From Corynebacterium ciconiae DSM 44920 (GTDB taxonomy: Bacteria > Actinomycetota > Actinomycetes > Mycobacteriales > Mycobacteriaceae), in assembly GCF_030440575.1 (NCBI RefSeq), contig NZ_CP047189.1, positions 2,170,001-2,234,000 of the forward strand: a stretch of DNA of 64,000 nt, given 5' to 3'. The notes beneath the pieces were generated by a model. The model was not told the DNA's origin. It searched no databases and saw nothing but the letters and a program-made list of their open reading frames with translations. The position numbers were made by a program, and so were the translations under genes. Shown here one piece after another: positions 8,349-17,693 of this stretch. The number at the start of each line of letters is the position of its first letter. Positions within the stretch are counted from its first letter, which is position 1.

Positions 8349-9473
8349 TTAGAGCGGCACCCACGCGGAGATGGCCGTGCCCTCGCCTGGGGCCGACTCA
8401 ATATCCAGCCCGCCGCCCAGCTTCTGCAGGCGCGAACGCATGAAACTCAGGCCGAAGCTCGTGCTGGCGCGATGACGCTCCCACGCCTCGACATCAAAAC
8501 CAATCCCATCGTCCACGATGTCCATGCGGACATGCTCCTGATCGCTGTCCAGGCTGACCCGCACCCGTGAGGCCGCGGCGTGCAGCCGCACATTCGCCAG
8601 CGCCGATTGGGCCACACGCAGCAGCGCGATCTCGATGGGCTCGCTGAACTGGGCGGAGCTGTGCACCTCCAGCTCGGCATCGATCTCGCTGCCGTCCACC
8701 ATCGTCTGCAGGGCGGCGGCGAGGGGATTGTCCTCCAAGCCATGCGGGGCGAGATCGGCAACAATGCGGCGGACCTCCGCCAGATTCTCGGTGGCCACCT
8801 CCTCGATCAATGCCAGCTTCTCCTCCGCCGGGGCCGGATTGGAGGGCTGGGCCAGCAGCCGAATGGAGCTGAGCCCCTGAGCGATCGTGTCATGAATGTC
8901 CTGGGAGATGCGGGTGCGCTCATCCATGGCCCCCGACTCACGCTGAGTGGCGGCAAGCTCATCCTGCAGATACGCCATCTCCTCATGTGCCCGCTCGAGA
9001 TCGCTGAGAATACGCAGCAGCTCCACATAGCCGCGGCTCATGCCGATGGCCACCAGAGCACCGATCGCCGGACCCAGCAGCTGCGGCGCGCTCACCTGAT
9101 CGTTGTACACCCACGTGGCACCCCATACCCCGGCCAGTACCAGCAGCGCATAGCCCACGAGCAGGGGACCGCGCAGATAGTGCCCGGCGAGCAGGAACAA
9201 CACAAAGGCCACCCAGGTGAAGGAAAAGCTCACGCACAGCAGACCCAGCCAGATGCACAGCAGCAGCACGGGCCGCCGATGCAGGGCGAAGGCCCCACAG
9301 AACACGGCCACGGCGGGCAGCACAATCCACGGCGAGGCCTCGCTTAGCGCCCCGATGGCGCCGACGATCACCAGGATGCACGCGGTGATCGTCTCCCCCA
9401 CCGCGAGGATGGCAGCGGGCGAAGAGCTCCGCATGCCGAAGGGGTGTTTAGCTGGCGCTACCTGCATAGGCAT
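8349..9473 (-). CDS. sensor histidine kinase (DesK/LiaS-type, HisKA_3)
   Basis: A 374-residue membrane kinase. About five to six hydrophobic segments occupy residues 10-155, followed by a coiled-coil (ILSDLERAHEEMAYLQDELA) and a HisKA_3 dimerisation box RISQDIHDTIAQG with phospho-acceptor His194. The ATPase domain shows VDDGIGFD and a C-terminal GLSFMRSRLQKLGG segment. No large extracellular sensor is visible, so it probably senses within the membrane. The ATG at 9473 was chosen since AAGGAG lies ten bases upstream inside the end of the MMPL gene, which it overlaps by 26 bases. The response regulator start follows its stop by 10 bases. Confidence 0.9.
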   Translation of the reverse strand: MPMQVAPAKHPFGMRSSSPAAILAVGETITACILVIVGAIGALSEASPWIVLPAVAVFCGAFALHRRPVLLLCIWLGLLCVSFSFTWVAFVLFLLAGHYLRGPLLVGYALLVLAGVWGATWVYNDQVSAPQLLGPAIGALVAIGMSRGYVELLRILSDLERAHEEMAYLQDELAATQRESGAMDERTRISQDIHDTIAQGLSSIRLLAQPSNPAPAEEKLALIEEVATENLAEVRRIVADLAPHGLEDNPLAAALQTMVDGSEIDAELEVHSSAQFSEPIEIALLRVAQSALANVRLHAAASRVRVSLDSDQEHVRMDIVDDGIGFDVEAWERHRASTSFGLSFMRSRLQKLGGGLDIESAPGEGTAISAWVPL

Positions 9474-11499
9474 ACTCGGTATTCTCCTTGGGCGCGGCTG
9501 GGGCACGGCGGGGCCACCAGATGGCATCACCCAGGGCGCCGAAGGCGGCCGGCACGATGATGGTGCGGGTGATGATGGTATCGAGCAGCACACCGAGTCC
9601 CACGATAATGCCCAGCTGGCCCAGGGTCACAAGCGGCAGCACCCCGAGCGCGGCAAACACGCCCGCCAGCACCACACCGGCCGAGGTGATCACCACACCC
9701 GTGTGGCTAACCGCCTCCACCATGCCCTCTCGGGTGCCGTGGAGCGCCCGCTCCGTGGAGGCCCGGTGCACGAGGAAGATGGTGTAGTCAATGCCCATGG
9801 CCACGAGGAAGAGGAAGGAAATCAGTGGCACCGAGAGATCCAGGGCGTCCACCCCGAATACCGCGCCCGAGATCCAGCTGCCCACGGCGATAGCGGCGCC
9901 AGCACTGAGCACATTCAACGCCAGCAAGATTGGTGCGGCCACCGAGCGCAGCAGCATCGTGAGCACCAGCAGGTTAATGGCCAAGATGACCGGCACCAGC
10001 ACCTTCAGATCGCGCGCATTGCCATCGCGGGCATCCACCTCGGTGGCTTGCTCGCCGCCGACCTTCGCATCGGCCCCCGGAACCTCATGTACGGCTGTAC
10101 GGAGCTCGCGGACAAAATCCAGCGACTGCTCGGTGCCCGGGGCGGCGTCGGTGGTGACCATGATCTTCGCCCACTCGCCGTCCGTGGACACACCCAGCGG
10201 CATGGCGCGCACGACATCGTCGAGGTGGTTGATGGTGGAGAGCACCTCATCCTGATGCGAGGCGCGGGCCAGCACATAGTTCGGCTGGGCCTCCCCAGCT
10301 GGGAAGTGCTCCTCCAGGGTGGCGAAGCCGGCCGCGGACTCGGTTTCGGTGCGGAACTTCTCCATTTGATTCAGGCCCACCGTGGTGGAGACCAGCCCGG
10401 CAGACAACGCCCCGAGCACGACCACCCCGGCGACAAGCACGGCCACCGGGCGGCGCATGACGGAACTAGCCACGCGGCGATAGAGCGAGGGCTTGACGGA
10501 CTCCTCCCCCACCTTCGGGATCAGCGGCCAAAAAGCCTTGCGCCCCGCCAGAGACAACGCCGGTGGCAGCACGAACAGCACCGAAACCAGGGCAATGAGA
10601 ATACCCACAGCCGAGACGATGCCCAGCCCACGGGTGCCGGGTATAACAGCCAGACCCAAGCTCAGCAGGGAGAGCACCACGGTGATATTGGAGGCCGCGA
10701 TCGCTGGGAAGGACTGCCGCCAGGCCGCGGCGAGGGCCGCGCGGTGATCCTCGTGTCGGACGAGCTCCTCGCGGTAGCGAGAGATGAGAAGCAAGGCGTA
10801 GTTGGTGCCGGCACCAAAGACCAAGACGGAGACAATGCCGGCGTCGAACTCGAGGCCGAACTCGCCACCGATCCACGCGGTGACCAGCGCGGCCACCCGA
10901 TCAGCGATGGCCACCACGGCCAGCGGGATCAGCCACAACACAGGGCTGCGGTAGGTGAGGATAAGTAGGAGGGCGACGATGGCGACAGTAACTGCCAGCA
11001 GCGTGAAATTAGCCCCCTCGAAGGCAGCGGCCACATCCGCGCCGAAGGCGGCACCGCCGGTGACGGCGATGTCCAGCCCCTGCGGAGTGTCGGCGGCGAT
11101 ATCGGCGCGCAGATCCTTGAGATAGCTGCCCATCTCGCTACCGCTCTCGGCGGCGGGCACGTCCAACATGATGAGCCCGGCGTGGGCATCATCGCTGAGA
11201 ATAGGGCGGGCCTGCTCCGCCCCGGGGATCGCCGCTGCGGCGGCGGCAAGATCCTGCTCGCTCAGCGCCGAGTGATCCTGCTTCTTCACCACCGCCATTA
11301 CGGTGTCCTCGTCCGCGCCGGGGAAATCCTCCATGAGGCGTGCCACCTGGGTGGACTCGGAATCCGAGGGGGCGGCGTCTCGGGCGTGCGAGGCCTCGGT
11401 GCCGCCAAGGAGGGCGAATAGAGCGGTGAGTATGCACGCTACAAGGCCGAGGCTGATCCAGCTGTGCCGAGCGCTGCGAAAACTACGAGTGACATCCAT
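9448..11499 (-). CDS. MMPL/RND family membrane transporter
   Basis: A 683-residue polytopic protein with the MMPL layout: a first membrane helix, a soluble loop (about 45-165), a block of membrane helices with FGAGTNYALLLISRYREEL, a second soluble loop (about 345-500) and a second helix block with FLVAMGIDYTIFLVHR. These two GxxxDY-like segments carry the proton-relay acidic residues of RND transporters. Such proteins in Corynebacteriales export mycolic-acid lipids or drugs using the proton gradient. It is first in an operon with a kinase and regulator, suggesting induction by envelope stress. Shorter than the MmpL3 type (about 800-1000 residues) and nearer the YdfJ type. Confidence 0.9.
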   Translation of the reverse strand: MDVTRSFRSARHSWISLGLVACILTALFALLGGTEASHARDAAPSDSESTQVARLMEDFPGADEDTVMAVVKKQDHSALSEQDLAAAAAAIPGAEQARPILSDDAHAGLIMLDVPAAESGSEMGSYLKDLRADIAADTPQGLDIAVTGGAAFGADVAAAFEGANFTLLAVTVAIVALLLILTYRSPVLWLIPLAVVAIADRVAALVTAWIGGEFGLEFDAGIVSVLVFGAGTNYALLLISRYREELVRHEDHRAALAAAWRQSFPAIAASNITVVLSLLSLGLAVIPGTRGLGIVSAVGILIALVSVLFVLPPALSLAGRKAFWPLIPKVGEESVKPSLYRRVASSVMRRPVAVLVAGVVVLGALSAGLVSTTVGLNQMEKFRTETESAAGFATLEEHFPAGEAQPNYVLARASHQDEVLSTINHLDDVVRAMPLGVSTDGEWAKIMVTTDAAPGTEQSLDFVRELRTAVHEVPGADAKVGGEQATEVDARDGNARDLKVLVPVILAINLLVLTMLLRSVAAPILLALNVLSAGAAIAVGSWISGAVFGVDALDLSVPLISFLFLVAMGIDYTIFLVHRASTERALHGTREGMVEAVSHTGVVITSAGVVLAGVFAALGVLPLVTLGQLGIIVGLGVLLDTIITRTIIVPAAFGALGDAIWWPRRAPAAPKENTEYAYAGSAS

Positions 11500-11545
11500 G
11501 CCTTCAATTTCAGCATCGACGCAGCTCAGAGCACATCGTGCAAGG

Positions 11546-11580
11546 GGTTGAACCTGGTATCAACCTTTTGGTTGATACCA
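11546..11580. promoter_or_regulatory. palindromic operator upstream of the MMPL-kinase-regulator operon
   Basis: Perfect 11-base arms TGGTATCAACC (11555-11565) and GGTTGATACCA (11570-11580) surround TTTT. A further GGTTGA half-site at 11546-11551 forms a second inverted pair with TCAACC at 11560-11565. There is no U-tract on either strand, so a terminator for purL is less likely than a binding site. It sits 56-81 bases before the MMPL start and is best read as the target of the linked LuxR-type regulator. Confidence 0.65.
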
Positions 11581-11592
11581 AGCTCTGCGCCG

Positions 11593-13893
11593 CTACTCCA
11601 CCACCGAGTTAGCGCCGGCGGCGTGGCCGAAGAGATCCGGCAAGGTGGAGCTCCATGCTTGCTCCAGCTCGGTCACGGAGACCTCCAGGCTCTCGCCGCC
11701 GGGCAGCTCGATGGCCACGGTGTCGCTGTCCGAGGTGGCACCGAGATCCGTCACCGGCACCCCACAGGAGGCGGCGCGGGACTGCACGGCGTCCACATCC
11801 TCCTCGCGCACGGCGATCACGGCCCGGGAGGCCGATTCCGAGAAGAGGGCGCTGGTGGGCTGCGAGGCGACGTCGACAAGCGAGAGGCTCATGCCGCAGC
11901 CGGAGTGAATAGCCAGCTCAGCGATGGCCTGGGAGAGCCCGCCCTCGGAGAGGTCGTGGGCGGCGAGGATGTCGGTGGAGCCGTGGAAGAACGTGGCCAG
12001 GGCCTGCTCTCGGGAGAGGTCCACGCTCGGCGGCATACCGGAGAGATCCCCTGCCACTACCTCCTGGTAGATGGATCCGCCCAGCTCATCCTTGGTTTCG
12101 CCGAGCAGCAGCAGGCGGGTGCCCGGAGCGGCGTCGGCGGGAAGATGGGCAGGAATGGAGTGGGCGACATTGTCGATCACGCCCAGCACACCCACCACCG
12201 GGGTGGGCAGGATCGCCTCGGTGCCCGTTTGGTTGTAGAAGGAGACATTGCCGCCGGAGACCGGAATCCCCAGCTCGCGGGAGCCATCGGCCAGCCCGTG
12301 CACGGCTTCGCGGAACTGCCACATCACCGCCGGATCCTCGGGCGAGCCGAAGTTGAGGCAGTTGGTGACGGCGATCGGCTGGGCGCCAGTGACCGCCACG
12401 TTGCGGTAGGCCTCCGCCAGCGCGAGACGGGCGCCGGTGTTCGGGTCGAGCTTGGTGTAACGGCCGGAGGCATCGGCGGAGACGGCCACCCCGCGGCCCG
12501 TCTCCTCATCGATGCGCAAGACACCCGAGTTGGCGTTGCGGGCCTGGACGGTATTGCCGCGCACGTAGCGGTCGTACTGCTCGGTGATGAAGGAGCGGGA
12601 GCACAACGCCGGGGAGCCCACCATGCGCAGCCACACCTCGCGGGCCACCGCGGCGGACTCGGCCTGTGGGAGGTCGCGCTGTTGCTGCAGCTCATCCTGC
12701 CAGTCGGGGCGGGCGAAGGGACGCTCGTACACCGGTCCCTCGTTGGCGATGGTGTGCGCGGGGGCGTCCACCACCACCTCGCCGCGGTGGCGAATCACCA
12801 GGTGCTCGCCCTCGGAAACCTCGCCGATCTCGGCGCAGGTGACATCCCAGTGCTCACAGATCTGCTTGAAGCGTTCGACATCCTCGGGCCGAACCACGGC
12901 GCACATGCGCTCCTGGGATTCGGAGGAGAGGATCTCGGCGGCCGTCATGTTCTCGGCACGCAGCGGCACGGCATCCAAGTTGATGCTCATGCCGCCGTCG
13001 CCGGAGGCGGCCAGCTCGGAGGTGGCGCAGGCCAGCCCAGCACCGCCGAGGTCCTGGATGCCCACCACCACTCCGGCGGCGTACAGATCCAAGCAGCACT
13101 CGATGAGTACCTTCTCCGCGAAGGGATCTCCCACCTGCACGGCCGGCAGCTTGCGCTCGGCGCCTTCCTCGAAGGTGTCGGAGGCGAGCACGGACACCCC
13201 GCCGATGCCGTCGAGGCCGGTGCGGGAGCCGAAGAGCATCACCTTGTTGCCCTTACCTGAGGCGAAGGCCAGCTTGAGATCCTCGGTTTTGAGCGTGCCC
13301 ACACACAGGGCGTTGACCAGCGGGTTGCCCGCATAGGAGGGGTCAAACACGGTTTCGCCGCCGATATTCGGTAGGCCGAGGCAGTTGCCGTAGTGGGAGA
13401 TGCCGTCCACCACGCCCGGCAGGACGCGCTGGGTGTCCGGGGCGTCGGCGGGGCCGAAGCGCAGTTGGTCCATCACCGCGATGGGGCGGGCGCCCATGGC
13501 CATAATGTCGCGAACGATGCCGCCCACACCCGTGGCCGCGCCCTGGTGGGGCTCCACATAGGAGGGGTGGTTGTGGGATTCCACGCGGAAGGTCACGGCG
13601 TTGCCGTCGCCGATGTCCACCACGCCAGCGTTCTCGCCGATGCCGGCCAGAATCTTGGAGGCCATCTCCTCGGTGGTGGTTTCGCCGAAGTAGCGCAGAT
13701 GCACCTTGGAGGACTTATAGGAGCAGTGCTCGGACCACATCACCGAGTACATCGCCAGCTCGGCGTCGGTGGGGCGGCGACCCAAGATCTCGGTGATGCG
13801 CTGGTATTCGTCATCCTTGAGGCCGAGTTCCGCATAAGGCTGCGGGGCGTGGGGGTCCTGGGTGGCGGCGGCCACTGTGTCATTGAACGTCAT
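11593..13893 (-). CDS. purL: phosphoribosylformylglycinamidine synthase, large subunit
   Basis: FGAM synthetase subunit of 766 residues, the small PurL type that works with PurS and PurQ. Motifs include [16 protein letters not shown] near the N-terminus, [22 protein letters not shown] (ATP/metal site, read in two parts), and the AIR-synthetase-like second half with [12 protein letters not shown]. It turns FGAR, glutamine-derived ammonia and ATP into FGAM. The start ATG 13893 has an AAGGGAAG ribosome site about nine bases upstream and lies 19 bases after purQ. Last gene of the purS-purQ-purL operon. Confidence 0.97.
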   Translation of the reverse strand: MTFNDTVAAATQDPHAPQPYAELGLKDDEYQRITEILGRRPTDAELAMYSVMWSEHCSYKSSKVHLRYFGETTTEEMASKILAGIGENAGVVDIGDGNAVTFRVESHNHPSYVEPHQGAATGVGGIVRDIMAMGARPIAVMDQLRFGPADAPDTQRVLPGVVDGISHYGNCLGLPNIGGETVFDPSYAGNPLVNALCVGTLKTEDLKLAFASGKGNKVMLFGSRTGLDGIGGVSVLASDTFEEGAERKLPAVQVGDPFAEKVLIECCLDLYAAGVVVGIQDLGGAGLACATSELAASGDGGMSINLDAVPLRAENMTAAEILSSESQERMCAVVRPEDVERFKQICEHWDVTCAEIGEVSEGEHLVIRHRGEVVVDAPAHTIANEGPVYERPFARPDWQDELQQQRDLPQAESAAVAREVWLRMVGSPALCSRSFITEQYDRYVRGNTVQARNANSGVLRIDEETGRGVAVSADASGRYTKLDPNTGARLALAEAYRNVAVTGAQPIAVTNCLNFGSPEDPAVMWQFREAVHGLADGSRELGIPVSGGNVSFYNQTGTEAILPTPVVGVLGVIDNVAHSIPAHLPADAAPGTRLLLLGETKDELGGSIYQEVVAGDLSGMPPSVDLSREQALATFFHGSTDILAAHDLSEGGLSQAIAELAIHSGCGMSLSLVDVASQPTSALFSESASRAVIAVREEDVDAVQSRAASCGVPVTDLGATSDSDTVAIELPGGESLEVSVTELEQAWSSTLPDLFGHAAGANSVVE

Positions 13894-13912
13894 GAATAGT
13901 ACTTCCCTTGTC

Positions 13913-14584
13913 CTAGGCGGCGACTCGTCCGATAGCAGAAAGGAACAGCTCCAACCCGTCGAGCGAGGGGCCAGTGAGCTCTTCCACGGCGTGCTCTGGG
14001 TGCGGCATCAGGCCCACCACGCGGCCATTCTCCGAGCACACGCCCGCAATGCGGTTCATGGATCCGTTGAAATTATCGGTGTAGCGAAACACCACCCGCC
14101 CGGTATCTTCCAGCTGCTTAATAGTTTCGGCGCTGGCTTGGAAGCGGCCTTCCCCGTGCTTGGCGGGGATGAGGATCTTTTGCCCCTCGCTCAGAGTGGA
14201 AGTCCAGGCCGTGTCGGCGTTCGCCACCTCGAGATACGTATCGACACAATGAAAATGCAGGCCTTGGTTCCTGGTGAGCGCCCCAGGAAGCAGACCTGCT
14301 TCTGTCAAAATCTGGAAACCATTACAGATCCCCAGCACCGGCATGCCCTTCGTGGCTGCCTCGATCACCGATTCCATCACCGGCGCCAGCGCAGAAATCG
14401 CACCGGAGCGCAGATAGTCCCCATAGGAGAAACCGCCCGGCACCACCACGGCATCCACCCCATGGAGATCCGTATCTTTATGCCACAGGCTCACCGCCTC
14501 CGCGCCAGCGAGACGCACCGCACGGGAGGCGTCGACATCATCGAGCGTGCCTGGGAAGGTAATGACACCAATCTTCGCGCTCAC
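13913..14584 (-). CDS. purQ: phosphoribosylformylglycinamidine synthase, glutaminase subunit
   Basis: Class I glutamine amidotransferase subunit, 223 residues. The nucleophile elbow is GICNGFQIL, and the catalytic His/Glu pair lies in PHPEHAVEE near the C-terminus. It supplies ammonia to PurL. The start is a GTG at 14584 placed directly after the purS TAA (14585-14587), a zero-base junction implying translational coupling. Length is as expected for the family. Confidence 0.96.
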   Translation of the reverse strand: MSAKIGVITFPGTLDDVDASRAVRLAGAEAVSLWHKDTDLHGVDAVVVPGGFSYGDYLRSGAISALAPVMESVIEAATKGMPVLGICNGFQILTEAGLLPGALTRNQGLHFHCVDTYLEVANADTAWTSTLSEGQKILIPAKHGEGRFQASAETIKQLEDTGRVVFRYTDNFNGSMNRIAGVCSENGRVVGLMPHPEHAVEELTGPSLDGLELFLSAIGRVAA

Positions 14585-14827
14585 TTACACCACCTCAACG
14601 CCGAGGACCTCGAAGTCCTCGATCACGGTGTTCGCCAGCAGCTTCTCGGCCACCTTCTCCAGATCCTCCGGGGTGACGGTGTCTTCAACGTCTAGCACGA
14701 AACGCTTACCCTGACGCACATCGTTCACGCCCTCAACACCCAGCCGGCCGAGCGCACGCACCACAGCCTGACCTTGGGGATCGAGAATTTCCGTCTTGGG
14801 CATCACGTTCACAACTACACGAGCCAT
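14585..14827 (-). CDS. purS: phosphoribosylformylglycinamidine synthase subunit PurS
   Basis: An 80-residue subunit starting MARVVVNVMPK. The family pattern VMPKTEILDPQGQAVVRAL and the RQGKRF segment are present. PurS dimers bridge PurL and PurQ and help channel ammonia. The ATG at 14827 has a GGGAGC ribosome site nearby, while the in-frame upstream ATG at 14848 would add seven uncharacteristic residues. It heads the purSQL operon; a TAGAAT -10-like hexamer lies on the minus strand at 14855-14860. Confidence 0.95.
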   Translation of the reverse strand: MARVVVNVMPKTEILDPQGQAVVRALGRLGVEGVNDVRQGKRFVLDVEDTVTPEDLEKVAEKLLANTVIEDFEVLGVEVV

Positions 14828-14939
14828 AAGTTTTTGCTCCCTTATCACGCATGGATTCTAGGCCCACCCAGCTTAACGCTTTCACAGGACATTCCCATCT
14901 CATTTGCCCGCAGCGGGGGTGAGGCCACATGCTTAAGGC

Positions 14940-15542
14940 ATGCTTCGACATGTGATCCCGCGGCGCGGCCGACTCCCTGAACTGCACAGTTCCGGCCGGC
15001 TCGTGGTTCTGCTCCACGGCACACTCAGCTCGCCCGGCAACTTCGCAGAACTCGCCACAGAACTCGATGCACGAGGCCGACGCGTCATCGCCCCCGAGTA
15101 TGGTCGCCGCGGCACCGCACCCCTCAACGACTGTGTCGCCGAGGTGCGTTCCATGCTTATCGACGCCAACTCGCACCTCGACATCATCGGGCATTCCCTT
15201 GGCGGGCTGGTGGGGCTCCTCGCCGCCGACTGCCCCGAACTCCAGGGACGCATCGGACGCATCATCGGGCTTGGAGCCTGTTGGCGCGGAGTGCCACCCC
15301 ACTCGGCACTCAGCCAGATGCTCATCTCTCGCCTCTTGGGGCGCAGTTTCACCGATATCATGCAGCCCTTCGCACCAGTCGTGCCCGAGGGGGTAGACAT
15401 TGTGTCCATAATCAGCAGCCACGACACGTCCGTTCCGGAATACTCCTCACGGCTCGGCCGAGTCATTGAGCTCTCTGGCGTGCATCACGCTCGGATTCCC
15501 GACGAGGTGGAGACCGTGTGCGCGGCGTTGGAGGAGGAGTGA
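14940..15542 (+). CDS. alpha/beta hydrolase (lipase/esterase-like)
   Basis: A 200-residue alpha/beta hydrolase. The oxyanion strand VVLLHGTLSSPGNF, the nucleophile elbow GHSLGG (Ser catalytic), and a C-terminal His in SGVHHARI complete the triad with an Asp (probably DTSVPEYS). It resembles small actinobacterial triacylglycerol-lipase or PGAP1-like proteins, but no clear signal peptide is seen, so it is probably cytosolic. It diverges from purS over 112 bases. The substrate cannot be told from sequence. Confidence 0.82.
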   Translation: MLRHVIPRRGRLPELHSSGRLVVLLHGTLSSPGNFAELATELDARGRRVIAPEYGRRGTAPLNDCVAEVRSMLIDANSHLDIIGHSLGGLVGLLAADCPELQGRIGRIIGLGACWRGVPPHSALSQMLISRLLGRSFTDIMQPFAPVVPEGVDIVSIISSHDTSVPEYSSRLGRVIELSGVHHARIPDEVETVCAALEEE

Positions 15543-15687
15543 GGGACGGCCCGGCGGTTGAGCATTGGCGGCCGAGTATTGGCGGCTATCGATGCACTCC
15601 CAAATGTGCAATGCTAGACCGCACCCAATTAATTGGTGAGGGAAAGTATGTGGAGTCGCCGTATTCCCTCAACCTTAGGAGACCGCC

Positions 15688-16122
15688 ATGGGATCCACCC
15701 TTAGCGTCCGCTGCATACCTACCGAGCTGCGCGAAAGCTACTCCTCCCACCCGCTATGCCCACTCGTACTAGAGCTGGCAAACGACCCCATCCTGCGCTT
15801 TGACGTGGAGAGCGACATTGACGCCCGCGTCCGCCACCGCGCCGCCCACCGGGCGCTCGTTACCGACGGCGTCTGCCTGCGCCAGCTGCCTCTACTTGCT
15901 GCATTCCTACAGGCGCGGCCCATCTTCTCGGCGATGCACTATGAAATTGTGCAACGTAGCGTCGGCACGCTCGACGCCGCCACCGCGGTAGAGGTGGATC
16001 TCACCCTGCTGTGGCAGCTCCTTCCGGACTCTGACAACCACACACTTCCCTGCCCCTTTGAGCTGCAGCGGCTGGTGCTCTGGGTTCTCAGCTCCACAAC
16101 GGAGAATGTGCAGTATGACTGA
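15688..16122 (+). CDS. truncated DUF222-like protein (no HNH domain)
   Basis: A 144-residue protein with a good ribosome site (AGGAGA seven bases before ATG 15688). Its middle, LPLLAAFLQARPIFSAMHYE, aligns by eye with FPLIAAFLNLRPVFNEAHLW of the neighbouring DUF222-HNH protein, and its end with that protein's LRSRIAEIL region. It stops just where the full-length protein continues into its second half and HNH nuclease domain. It may be a decayed 13E12-type paralogue left by duplication, or a short regulatory form. The intact reading frame and ribosome site mean a functional product cannot be ruled out. Confidence 0.6.
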   Translation: MGSTLSVRCIPTELRESYSSHPLCPLVLELANDPILRFDVESDIDARVRHRAAHRALVTDGVCLRQLPLLAAFLQARPIFSAMHYEIVQRSVGTLDAATAVEVDLTLLWQLLPDSDNHTLPCPFELQRLVLWVLSSTTENVQYD

Positions 16123-16196
16123 GGTGTTCGAACCTACCTGAGAGGCTTGCGATGCTTACGTGCTGGTTCGATTAGGAATGTGCAGAACTTGCTCTA

Positions 16197-16212
16197 TCGA
16201 ACCTATGTTCTA
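16197..16212. promoter_or_regulatory. LexA (SOS) box-like site upstream of DUF222-HNH gene
   Basis: TCGAACCTATGTTCTA contains GAAC-N4-GTTC, the core of the actinobacterial LexA consensus TCGAAC-N4-GTTCGA, with two mismatches in the last two bases. It lies 76 bases before the HNH gene start. 13E12/DUF222 genes in mycobacteria are known to include SOS-regulated members, which supports the reading. Confidence 0.55.
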
Positions 16213-16287
16213 TTCAGCCCTAGACAGTGTCCCGCGTCGGTGGCATACTAAGCCCAACAAAACAACCACCCGAACATAAGGACACTC

Positions 16288-17613
16288 ATGATAGATCCCC
16301 AGGCTTTCCCCTTTCCCGACGATCACCACTACCAGGGTTTCTTCGGCTACTCCTCGGTCAAGCGGCGAATACACGATGAGTCACTCCGCTTCTGCCACGA
16401 GCGCCACTGGGAGCCCGACTCCCCGCTGAGTTCGGAGCTCACCCTCAGCGAGTTCGACCCCCTAGCGGAGAATGCTCGGCGCATCCGCTTCGCACTGCAC
16501 CTTTTCCGCCAATACGAGGAGCAGCAGGAGCATTACGACGCCTTCTGCTCCTACATGGCCAAACGCTATAGCTGTACCGATGGCTACATTCTGAAGCACC
16601 TTGACCTCGCTCAGGCGCTGCTCCGCTTCCCACTGATAGCGGCCTTCCTCAATCTCAGGCCGGTGTTTAACGAGGCTCACCTGTGGGCCTTCACCTACGC
16701 GGTGGAGGCCATGCAGGATGAGTTCACCGCCGAGTTCGAAGTGCGCTTCCTCGATCGAATACTCCCCCGAGTCGACCGCCAGGCGCTCAAAGGCCCCTAC
16801 TGGCTACGCTCCCGCATTGCCGAGATCCTCCGGATGATTGACCCACCGGCCGCCGAAACCGATCAGCCCGACCCCCAGCGCGAGGAGCACGAGTGGGTGG
16901 ACCTCCAGCACAACCCGCTGACAAATACCTACACCATCACCGCTAACCTCAACGCTCACCGCGGCATGCTGGTAGCCGAGGCCATCTCGGCAGCCGCCCG
17001 CGATGGGCGCACCCGCGCGGACGGGTTCGTGGGCCTAATCCTCAATAGCATCGACCTCGACGTGGTCATGCACGTCTACGGCGACTGGTTCAACAAAGGC
17101 GCTTGGACCCCGACCACCGGCTGGCTCGGGGATCTCGCCACAGACGAGGTCCTCAGCTGGATCACCCACCTTCAGCTACTGTCCGACTCAGAAAAGCCCG
17201 GATACGCCCCCACCGAGGCGCAGCGCCACGAGGTGATCGCCCGCTACGGATGTTGCAACCACCCCGGCTGCCCGGTCCCCGCCAACCGCTGCGAGATCGA
17301 CCACATCGCCGAATGGCACGAGGGTGACCTAACGGCCACCTGGAACCTCCAGCCGCTGTGCAAGCGGCACCACAACATGAAGACCCTTGGCGAGTACACC
17401 GTCACGGTCGACCCGCAGGGCACCACCACGTGGCGCTCCAAGACCGGCGAGATTTCCCGCTCGGTCGCAGAGGGGGTGTCCTCCAAGATGCGGCGCGTCA
17501 GCCTAGACAACCGGATGACCCGCCGAAAGAGGGTCAAGCGGCAAAAGAATGAGCGCGTCATGGCCGCCACCGGCACCACCCCAGAAGACCGCAACGAGCC
17601 GGCCCCCTTCTAG
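16288..17613 (+). CDS. DUF222 domain HNH endonuclease (13E12-type)
   Basis: A 441-residue protein with an N-terminal/central DUF222 region (about 50-300) and a C-terminal HNH nuclease at about 315-370. The zinc/HNH pattern is complete: CCNHPGCPVP, then CEIDHIAEW, then NLQPLCKRHHNMK, giving two paired cysteine sites and the catalytic His of DHI. Members are common in Corynebacteriales, often in several copies and near mobile or variable regions. DNA target is unknown. The tail after the nuclease is rich in Arg/Lys (MTRRKRVKRQKNERV) and may bind DNA. Preceded by a LexA-like box. Confidence 0.88.
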   Translation: MIDPQAFPFPDDHHYQGFFGYSSVKRRIHDESLRFCHERHWEPDSPLSSELTLSEFDPLAENARRIRFALHLFRQYEEQQEHYDAFCSYMAKRYSCTDGYILKHLDLAQALLRFPLIAAFLNLRPVFNEAHLWAFTYAVEAMQDEFTAEFEVRFLDRILPRVDRQALKGPYWLRSRIAEILRMIDPPAAETDQPDPQREEHEWVDLQHNPLTNTYTITANLNAHRGMLVAEAISAAARDGRTRADGFVGLILNSIDLDVVMHVYGDWFNKGAWTPTTGWLGDLATDEVLSWITHLQLLSDSEKPGYAPTEAQRHEVIARYGCCNHPGCPVPANRCEIDHIAEWHEGDLTATWNLQPLCKRHHNMKTLGEYTVTVDPQGTTTWRSKTGEISRSVAEGVSSKMRRVSLDNRMTRRKRVKRQKNERVMAATGTTPEDRNEPAPF

Positions 17614-17657
17614 AGCCGAACAGAGAGAACTGAATAGCGACCACACAGGAACATAGA

Positions 17658-17676
17658 TTAGGCTATCCTCGCCTTA
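17658..17676. promoter_or_regulatory. DtxR/IdeR-like iron box upstream of siderophore-interacting protein gene
   Basis: TTAGGCTATCCTCGCCTTA matches the 19-base DtxR consensus TTAGGTTAGCCTAACCTAA at 14 positions by hand count and keeps the inverted symmetry. It lies 18 bases before the SIP ATG, where a bound Fe-DtxR repressor would block transcription. No other promoter element was assigned. Confidence 0.65.
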
Positions 17677-17693
17677 AGTCAAGGAAAGGATGT

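Noticed and set aside
9217..13260. Long plus-strand ORFs opposite MMPL and purL
   Set aside because: Shadow frames of the real minus-strand genes; rich in Gly/His/Arg with no domain.
14855..14883. Full promoter for purSQL
   Set aside because: A TAGAAT -10 is present but no convincing -35 at 16-18 bases, so it is only mentioned within the purS entry.
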